Shown here piece after piece: positions 59,193-64,000 of a DNA stretch of 64,000 nucleotides (its first letter is position 1; every line of letters starts with the position of its first letter). The stretch is taken from positions 310,001 through 374,000 of the forward strand of contig NZ_FNUJ01000009.1 of NCBI RefSeq assembly GCF_900107925.1, written 5' to 3'. A program made the position numbers and the translations under genes. The stretch is from Amycolatopsis pretoriensis. Lineage in GTDB: Bacteria; Actinomycetota; Actinomycetes; Mycobacteriales; Pseudonocardiaceae. The notes under the pieces were generated by a model. It was not told the DNA's origin and did not search any database. It worked only from the letters and a program-made list of their open reading frames with translations.

Positions 59193-59861
59193 ATGCCGTT
59201 CCGATTCGTGGCTTTGTTCACCGCCACGACCGCGCTCGTGCTCGGCTGCGTTCTCCCCGCTTCCGCCGGCGAGCTGCAGCAGACCGACCGCACCCTGCTG
59301 ACGCGCCTGAAGCAGCACACGCTGTGGGCGACGCCGGCGAGCCGGCAGGCCGCCGAGCGCGCCACCAACCGGCGCGTGCGCGCGGTCGCCGTCCGCATCG
59401 CCGACGACCAGGCACGTCTCGGCGTCGCCCTGCGCGCGGTCGCCGACCGGCTCGCGTTGACCCTCCCCGGCGAGCCGACCGAGCAGGAACGCGCCTGGGC
59501 CGGCGAGCTCGCGGCGGACTCCGGCGACGCGTTCGACCACGACTACGTCAACCGCCTCCGCGCCGAGTACGGCTCGCTCTTCTCCCTCGCCTCCGCCGTC
59601 CGCGCCGGCACCCGCGACGACGACGTCCGCGCGTTCGCCCAGACCGCCGTCGACACCTCGCTCGGCCACCTGACGCTGCTGGAAAGCACTGGGCTCGCCG
59701 AAACCACGTCCCTGCTCGTCTCCGCCACCGAGGAAGACACCCTCGGCGGCGGGGACCTCGCTCTCGGGGCCGGCTTCGTGGCCGTCGCCGCCGTCGCCAC
59801 GTTCGGCCTGCTCCGCCTGCTCGGAACCCCCGGCAGGACCCCGCCGCGCACCCGGAGGTAA
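59193..59861 (+). CDS. DUF4142 protein, exported and C-terminally anchored
   Basis: A 222-residue protein with a signal peptide (FVALFTATTALVLGCVLPASAG). The DUF4142 helical bundle (QTDRTLLTRLKQHTLWATPASRQAAERATNRRVRAVAVRIADDQARLG) is followed by a membrane helix near the end (GAGFVAVAAVATFGLLRLLG) and a basic tail. DUF4142 proteins have ferritin-like four-helix folds of unknown role. ATG 59193 follows AAGGGA. It begins a redox operon under possible Crp-type control. Confidence 0.85.
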   Translation: MPFRFVALFTATTALVLGCVLPASAGELQQTDRTLLTRLKQHTLWATPASRQAAERATNRRVRAVAVRIADDQARLGVALRAVADRLALTLPGEPTEQERAWAGELAADSGDAFDHDYVNRLRAEYGSLFSLASAVRAGTRDDDVRAFAQTAVDTSLGHLTLLESTGLAETTSLLVSATEEDTLGGGDLALGAGFVAVAAVATFGLLRLLGTPGRTPPRTRR

Positions 59862-59869
59862 GCCCGTCC

Positions 59870-60664
59870 ATGTCCCCGTCCGCCGCGCTGCTCCCGGTGT
59901 CACCGCACGACACCGGGATCGCCGAGGCCGCCGCGCTGTCCGGCCGCCTCACCTACCTCTGCATGTGCCTCACGCTGTGCTGGGGCGTCCTCGCCGCCGC
60001 CGGCTGGGTCCGCCGGTTCACCGGCCGGGACGCGCTGCGCACCGGCCACGTCGTGCTTGCCGCGTTCACCCTGGCCACCGGCACCCTGCACGGGCTGACG
60101 TTCCTCTTCCTCGAGGACGACCCGTTCGGCGTCGCCGACCTGCTGCTGCCCTTCTACGACGGCACCCCGCGGCACGCGCTCGGCATCGTGGGCCTCGAGC
60201 TCGTCGTCGCCGTGTCGGTCACCGCGGGCCTGCGCCGCGCCCGCGAAGGCCGGTGGCTGCGCTTCCACCAGGCCGGCTACCTCGCCATCGGGCTGCTCGC
60301 GGTGCACGCGTGGCTCGGCGCCGTCTCGAGCGGGCACCTGGCGGTCGTCTGGCTCGCCGGGATCACGCTGCTCGTCCCGCCGGTGCTGCTGTCGGTGCTG
60401 CGCGTGCTGCCGGCGGCGGCGCTCGTCCGCGCCGGGCTCGTCGAACCCGAGCCGGAGGTCTCCGCGCTGCGCGTCGACGTCGACGGCCACCGCTGCCACT
60501 CCTACGGCGTCTGCCAGTCCGAGGCCCCCGGGGTCTTCCAGCTCGGCCAGGACGGCCGGCTCGAGTACGAGAAACGGCCCGGTGCCGGGGAAACACCCAA
60601 CGTCCGCGCGGCCGCGCGCGCGTGTCCGATGAGAGCCATCCACGTTTTGGGAGCGACCCGATGA
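59870..60664 (+). CDS. b-haem membrane domain fused to a ferredoxin
   Basis: A 264-residue fusion. Residues 25-180 have five membrane helices with His74 (GTLHGLTF) and His146 (LAVHAWLG) as possible haem ligands, as in ferric-reductase-like proteins. Residues 198-264 form a short ferredoxin: VDVDGHRCHSYGVCQSEAPGVFQL then AARACPMRAI. The visible cluster Cys are C209, C215 and C252, and only three suggest a 3Fe-4S centre. It follows DUF4142 by 8 bases and overlaps the reductase as ATGA. It probably passes electrons between the soluble reductase and the membrane haem. Confidence 0.83.
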   Translation: MSPSAALLPVSPHDTGIAEAAALSGRLTYLCMCLTLCWGVLAAAGWVRRFTGRDALRTGHVVLAAFTLATGTLHGLTFLFLEDDPFGVADLLLPFYDGTPRHALGIVGLELVVAVSVTAGLRRAREGRWLRFHQAGYLAIGLLAVHAWLGAVSSGHLAVVWLAGITLLVPPVLLSVLRVLPAAALVRAGLVEPEPEVSALRVDVDGHRCHSYGVCQSEAPGVFQLGQDGRLEYEKRPGAGETPNVRAAARACPMRAIHVLGATR

Positions 60665-61914
60665 GCGAACGCATCGTCATCGCCGGAGCCGGTCTCGCCG
60701 GCCTGCGCGCCGCCGAACGGCTGCGCGAACTCGGGTTCGACGGCGAAGTCGTCGTCCTCGGCGCCGAGCCCGACATCGCCTACCACCGCCCGGCGCTGTC
60801 CAAGAGCCTGCTGACCGGCGCGGTCAGCCGCGCCCAGACGCTGCTCGCCGACCCCCTGGAAGTCGACGCGGAGTGGTACTTCGACAGCCCGGTCACGGCG
60901 TTGTCGCCCAACCGGCAGGTCGTGCACCTGCGCGACGAAGAGGTCCGTTACGACGGCCTGATCATCGCGACCGGCGTCGAGCCGCGGCGGATGCCCGGGG
61001 CGCCGCACGGCCACCCGCGGGTCGTCGTCGTCCGGACCCTGTCCGACACGACGGCGCTGCAGCGCGCGCTGGCGACGAACTCCACCGGTCCGGTGGCGGT
61101 CATCGGCGACGGCTTCATCGGCTGCGAGGTCGCGTCGAGCCTGCGCGAGATGAACCGCGAGGTGGTGCTGATCGGCCGGGCGCGGGCGCTGATGGCCGAA
61201 GTCCTCGGCCCCGACATCGGCGACTGGCTCACGGCGCTGCACGCCGCCCGCGGCGTCCGCCTGGAGCTCGGGACGACGATCCGCCGCTGGCGCCCGGGAC
61301 CGACGTCGGTCGGCCTGGAGTTCGCCGACGGGCGCGCGATCGACGTGGCTTGCGTGGTGGTCGCGGTCGGCAGCGTACCGGCGGTGTCGTGGTTGAGAGG
61401 GGCGAAGCTGCCGCTCGACGACGGAGTCGTGTGCGGGCCGACGTGCCACGTGCTGGGCTCGGACACGATCGTCGCGGCGGGCGACGTGGCCCGCTGGCCG
61501 AACCTCCGCTACGACGCGACGCCCCGGCGTGACGAGCACTGGCTCAACGCGGTGGAGATGAGCCGCGCGGCGGCCGAGAACCTGCTGGCCGGGCCGGCGG
61601 GGTCGCCGGCGTACACACCGGTGCCGAGGTACTGGTCCGAGCAGCACGGCGTCCGCATCCAGGTGGCGGGCCGGCCGATGCTGGGGACGGACACGGTGCT
61701 GCTGGAGTCCCCGGTGCCGGGCACGCGGCCGATCACGGGGTCCGTGCGCGACGGGCGGTTGATCGGGCTGATCGGGCTCGACAGCCCGGCGGCGGTGCTG
61801 CATTGGACGGCGGAGCTGGCGCGGCAACACCCGGCGCCGGTGGTGGTTCCACCGCAGCGGCCCCCGGAGCCGGAGCGGCCTCGGCACCACAGCCGGGCGG
61901 TGGCGGGGTACTGA
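60661..61914 (+). CDS. FAD-dependent ferredoxin reductase
   Basis: A 417-residue pyridine nucleotide-disulfide oxidoreductase of the ferredoxin/rubredoxin reductase type: FAD motif IVIAGAGLAGLRAAERL, YHRPALSKSLLTG, NAD(P)H motif VAVIGDGFIGCEVASSL, and DTIVAAGDVARWPN near the flavin. No redox Cys pair is visible, as expected. The C-terminus ends in a Pro/His-rich tail. It is coupled to the ferredoxin fusion, implying NAD(P)H to FAD to Fe-S to haem flow. Confidence 0.93.
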   Translation: MSERIVIAGAGLAGLRAAERLRELGFDGEVVVLGAEPDIAYHRPALSKSLLTGAVSRAQTLLADPLEVDAEWYFDSPVTALSPNRQVVHLRDEEVRYDGLIIATGVEPRRMPGAPHGHPRVVVVRTLSDTTALQRALATNSTGPVAVIGDGFIGCEVASSLREMNREVVLIGRARALMAEVLGPDIGDWLTALHAARGVRLELGTTIRRWRPGPTSVGLEFADGRAIDVACVVVAVGSVPAVSWLRGAKLPLDDGVVCGPTCHVLGSDTIVAAGDVARWPNLRYDATPRRDEHWLNAVEMSRAAAENLLAGPAGSPAYTPVPRYWSEQHGVRIQVAGRPMLGTDTVLLESPVPGTRPITGSVRDGRLIGLIGLDSPAAVLHWTAELARQHPAPVVVPPQRPPEPERPRHHSRAVAGY

Positions 61915-61920
61915 ACCGAC

Positions 61921-61967
61921 ATGAACGACTCGTTCAGGGCGCCGGACGCGATGAACGAGTCGTTCAT
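61921..61967. repeat. Two TGAACGA-N-TCGTTCA palindromes, 30-base period
   Basis: TGAACGACTCGTTCA at 61922-61936 and ATGAACGAGTCGTTCAT at 61951-61967 are odd-length palindromes whose repeats start exactly 30 bases apart (61922 and 61952). The first begins 7 bases after the reductase stop. The central base differs (C or G), so each copy equals the other's reverse complement at the core. Confidence 0.9.
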
Positions 61968-62188
61968 GACGTCCGCGGCCGAGCGGGACTCGGGTTGGTT
62001 CGGGTCCGCCCGCGCCGACCGGAGGTCGCTGGGCTCACCCGCGCCCTCCCGGCTGCCGGGCCCGCCTCGTCCACCCCTTGCCGACCCGAGTCCGCTGGGC
62101 TCATCCGCGCCCGCCGGCGCCCTCGTGGCCGCCGATCCCGCGCCCACCCGCCCCGCCGAGCCGCCCGAGCCCGCGGGCTAGCCGGCCT
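61968..62188. other. GC-rich non-coding spacer with a 20-base direct repeat
   Basis: CGCTGGGCTCACCCGCGCCC (62027-62046) recurs at 62093-62112 with one change. The open frame across this segment is Pro/Ala-rich and begins inside the palindromes, so I do not call a gene. Confidence 0.55.
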
Positions 62189-62233
62189 CGAATGACTCAT
62201 TCGGGACCACCGAAGACCCGAATGAGTCATTCG
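62189..62233. repeat. Two CGAATGA-N-TCATTCG palindromes, 30-base period
   Basis: CGAATGACTCATTCG (62189-62203) and CGAATGAGTCATTCG (62219-62233) start exactly 30 bases apart. As in the preceding pair the central base is C in one and G in the other. The array ends about 36 bases before the rnpB -10 box and may insulate it from upstream transcription. Confidence 0.9.
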
Positions 62234-62268
62234 AGACGTCCCCGGCCCGCGCCCGGCGGGCCCCGGGC

Positions 62269-62274
62269 TACGAT
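62269..62274 (+). promoter_or_regulatory. -10 box of rnpB
   Basis: TACGAT lies 7 bases before the first base of the RNase P RNA stem P1. No good -35 hexamer is visible at the normal distance. Confidence 0.55.
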
Positions 62275-62281
62275 CTCCTCC

Positions 62282-62681
62282 GCGGACGAGCTGGCAGGGC
62301 GGCCGCGGGCCGGGTGACCGGCCCGAGGAAAGTCCGGACTCCGCAGGGCAGGGTGGTTGCTAACGGCAACCCGGGGTGACCCGCGGGACAGTGCCACAGA
62401 AAACAGACCGCCACGGCCCGCGAGGGCCGGGGTAAGGGTGAAACGGTGGTGTAAGAGACCACCAGCGTCCCGGGTGACCGGGACGGCTGGGTAAACCCCA
62501 CCCGGAGCAAGGCCAAGAGGGAGCGCGAGCTCCTGCGCAGGCGTTCGAGGACGGCCCGTCCGAGCCTGCGGGTAGGCCGCTGGAGCCTGCCGGCGACGGC
62601 AGGCCGAGATGGATGGCCGCCGCCCCGCGAGCCGTGAGGCGACCGGGGAACAGGATCCGGCTTACATGCCGGCTCGTCCGC
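62282..62681 (+). ncRNA. rnpB: RNase P RNA (class A)
   Basis: The catalytic RNA of RNase P, which matures tRNA 5' ends. The ends pair as stem P1: GCGGACGAGC (62282-62291) with GCTCGTCCGC (62672-62681). The conserved GAGGAAAGTCCGGACTCC follows P3, ACAGAAAACAGACCGCC and GGTAAGGGTGAAACGGTGG mark the core, and ACAGGATCCGGCTTACA closes the P4 region near the 3' end. At 400 bases it is normal for actinobacteria. The ends were set by the P1 pairing. Confidence 0.96.
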
Positions 62682-62694
62682 CCCACGCGCCGAT

Positions 62695-62722
62695 GGGGAC
62701 GTTCGCAGCGACGAACGTCCCC
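62695..62722 (+). terminator. Terminator hairpin after rnpB
   Basis: GGGGACGTTCG (62695-62705) pairs with CGAACGTCCCC (62712-62722) over a CAGCGA loop, 13 bases after the RNA end, followed by TTC only. It separates rnpB from the next gene. Confidence 0.78.
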
Positions 62723-62765
62723 TTCGGCCTGTCCCCGCGCGGTTACCCAGTAGTAGGGTGCGCGC

Positions 62766-63623
62766 ATGGCGGGTGACGAGAAGCGGTTCAAGTCGGCGTT
62801 CGACTCACTTCACGCTCTGGCGTACTTCGCGCCCGAGGTGGACCAGGCCCTCACCGGCATCGGGCTGCGGCCCGGCCGGATGCCGTACTTCGCGAGCCGG
62901 TCCGCGGCCATGGGCGCCGTCGGGCCCGAGGTCGTCGCCGCCACCTTCTACAACTTCAACCCCGAGGTCGTCGCCCGCGTGATCCCGCGCGCCTGGACCC
63001 TCGCGACGCCGGAGCAGGTCCTCACGGCCCGGCTCGAGGGCGTCGACCAGGCCCTGACCCGGCTCCTCGGCGAAGACGAGATCAAGAGCGACCACGTCGT
63101 CGAGGCCGCCGAGCTCGCCCGCGAGGCGACCGCCGGGTGCGCCGCCGAAGGCCGTCCCCTCTACGCGGCCCACGCCGGGCTGGACTGGCCCGAGCCGCCG
63201 CACCTCGTGCTCTGGCACGCCCTCACGCTGCTGCGCGAGCACCGCGGCGACGGCCACATCGCGGCGCTGCTCCTCAACGGCCTGAGCGGCGTCGAAGCGC
63301 TGGTCACGCACGTCGCGACGGGCGCCGGGTTCACCGTCGACTCCGCCAAGCTGACGCGCGGCTGGAGCGACGAGCAGTGGGACGCCGCCCAGCAGCGCCT
63401 GCGCGACCGCGGGCTGCTCGACGGCGAAGGTGCGCTGACCGGCGAAGGCGTCGCTGTCCGCGACCGCGTCGAGGCGGCCACCGAGACCGCCGCGCGCGGA
63501 CCGTGGGACCACCTCGGGGCGGAGAAGCTGGCCCGCCTGGAGGAGCTCGGCCGGGAGCTCACGCGCCGGGTGGTTGCCGCCGGGGCGTTCCCGAAGGGCG
63601 TTTTCGCCCAGCGCCGCTCCTGA
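62766..63623 (+). CDS. SCO6745-family protein
   Basis: A 285-residue protein of the actinobacterial SCO6745 family, recognised by FKSAFDSLHALAYFAPEVDQALTGIGLRPGRMPYFASRSAAMGAVGPEVVAATFYNFNPEVV and HLVLWHALTLLREHRGDGHIAALL. The C-terminal half has a winged-helix-like region (WSDEQWDAAQQRLRDRGLLDGEGALTGEG). The function of the family is unknown. ATG 62766 gives a complete protein. Confidence 0.88.
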   Translation: MAGDEKRFKSAFDSLHALAYFAPEVDQALTGIGLRPGRMPYFASRSAAMGAVGPEVVAATFYNFNPEVVARVIPRAWTLATPEQVLTARLEGVDQALTRLLGEDEIKSDHVVEAAELAREATAGCAAEGRPLYAAHAGLDWPEPPHLVLWHALTLLREHRGDGHIAALLLNGLSGVEALVTHVATGAGFTVDSAKLTRGWSDEQWDAAQQRLRDRGLLDGEGALTGEGVAVRDRVEAATETAARGPWDHLGAEKLARLEELGRELTRRVVAAGAFPKGVFAQRRS

Positions 63624-64000
63624 GTGCGAAGATCACGCTATGTAGTGAAAAGCGTGTGAAGTTTTGAGCGCCGTGTGACGGACAACGCGAGGCCTCAAGA
63701 TCGACATGGGCGCCCACCGGCCGGAGTGTGGTCACGGAGCGGACTCGCGCGACGGGGCCGTTCGGGTCATGTCACACTGTTCCAGGCCGCACGACGGCCA
63801 CGGTGCCAGTACCCACAGTGAGCAAATCCCGAGCAATGGGGTGAGTTCGTCAGCACACTGAGAATGATGGGTGCCCGGTCTTTAACCCGAGGGCCCTTGC
63901 CGCGATGATGGTGGGCGTGGAGTTTTCGTGCGCCGTGCGCGCCACACCGGTTGACACCCCAGCCGTCACCTACGCAGCGCGCTTTGACCACTACCCCTCG
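63624..64000 (+). other. End region; possible start of a gene running off the window
   Basis: No complete gene is visible. From ATG 63905 (or 63908) a frame stays open to base 64000, encoding a short stretch beginning MMVGVEFSCAVRATPVD, but codon quality is unclear and no family can be named. Upstream is an ordinary promoter-like gap. Confidence 0.3.

Noticed and set aside
61921..62181. An 86-codon frame starting in the palindromes
   Set aside because: Pro/Ala-rich text caused by base composition; the first codons are the repeat itself.

Overview
The window is very GC-rich actinobacterial chromosome, most likely Amycolatopsis or a close relative in the Pseudonocardiaceae. This rests on GTG/TTG starts, tight ATGA/GTGA gene overlaps, IdeR- and ROK-type operators, a class A RNase P RNA, and gene order shared with Mycobacterium. 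As recalled from M. tuberculosis, three blocks are syntenic: adnA-adnB-K+ channel-nudC (Rv3202c to Rv3199c region), the DUF4129/DUF4350/MoxR/DUF58/SpoIIM/RDD cluster (Rv3689-Rv3695), and cobD-SURF1-ptpA-nif3-Zn ribbon-RNase H/CobC (Rv2236c to Rv2228c). The organism name is an inference from style and content.

Layout. 1-5.4 kb holds small regulatory and stress genes: an AlkZ-like winged helix (cut by the edge), DUF3224 divergent from a WYL regulator, a HemD-like protein, an SRPBCC-ArsR-DUF899 operon with paired operators, an iron-box-controlled siderophore-interacting protein, and an alkyltransferase-like protein. 5.5-12.1 kb encodes the AdnAB helicase-nuclease for double-strand break resection. 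12.2-15.3 kb has DoxX, a K+ channel with an RCK domain, and membrane proteins. 15.5-23.1 kb is the MoxR/DUF58 envelope-associated cluster, bracketed by two HEYGHH metallopeptidases; a frameshifted SMI1/KNR4 gene lies beside the second. 25.2-32.2 kb has two DUF2207 proteins, an M16 peptidase pair and NudC. 32.3-39.1 kb is a self-contained sugar operon: ROK regulator, ABC importer, GH4 glycosidase and BadF-type kinase. 39.2-42.75 kb has a second ArsR-SRPBCC pair and a gluconate (gntP-gntK / gntR) locus. 42.9-50.4 kb is the cobD to RNase H/CobC block, with a 20-residue seven-cysteine peptide gene in a gap. 50.6-55 kb has a GT-C-like membrane protein, an SLC13/ArsB-like permease and a shortened SfnG-like flavin monooxygenase. 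55-59 kb is an ECF sigma, anti-sigma and large LuxR regulator unit. 59.2-61.9 kb is a small redox operon: DUF4142, b-heme membrane/ferredoxin fusion, ferredoxin reductase. Then come rnpB and an SCO6745-family gene.

The most unusual signal is not a gene. Several unrelated palindrome families recur just after stop codons. Two B-type loci, a C-type pair and a D-type pair consist of 15-17 bp odd-length palindromes repeated with a period of about 30 bp. A fourth family, core TTTCACGTGAAA, occurs as pairs at three loci, once inside a coding sequence where it encodes SFHVKA twice. These look like an iterated terminator or repeat system of this lineage. I saw no tRNA, CRISPR array, prophage or insertion sequence.
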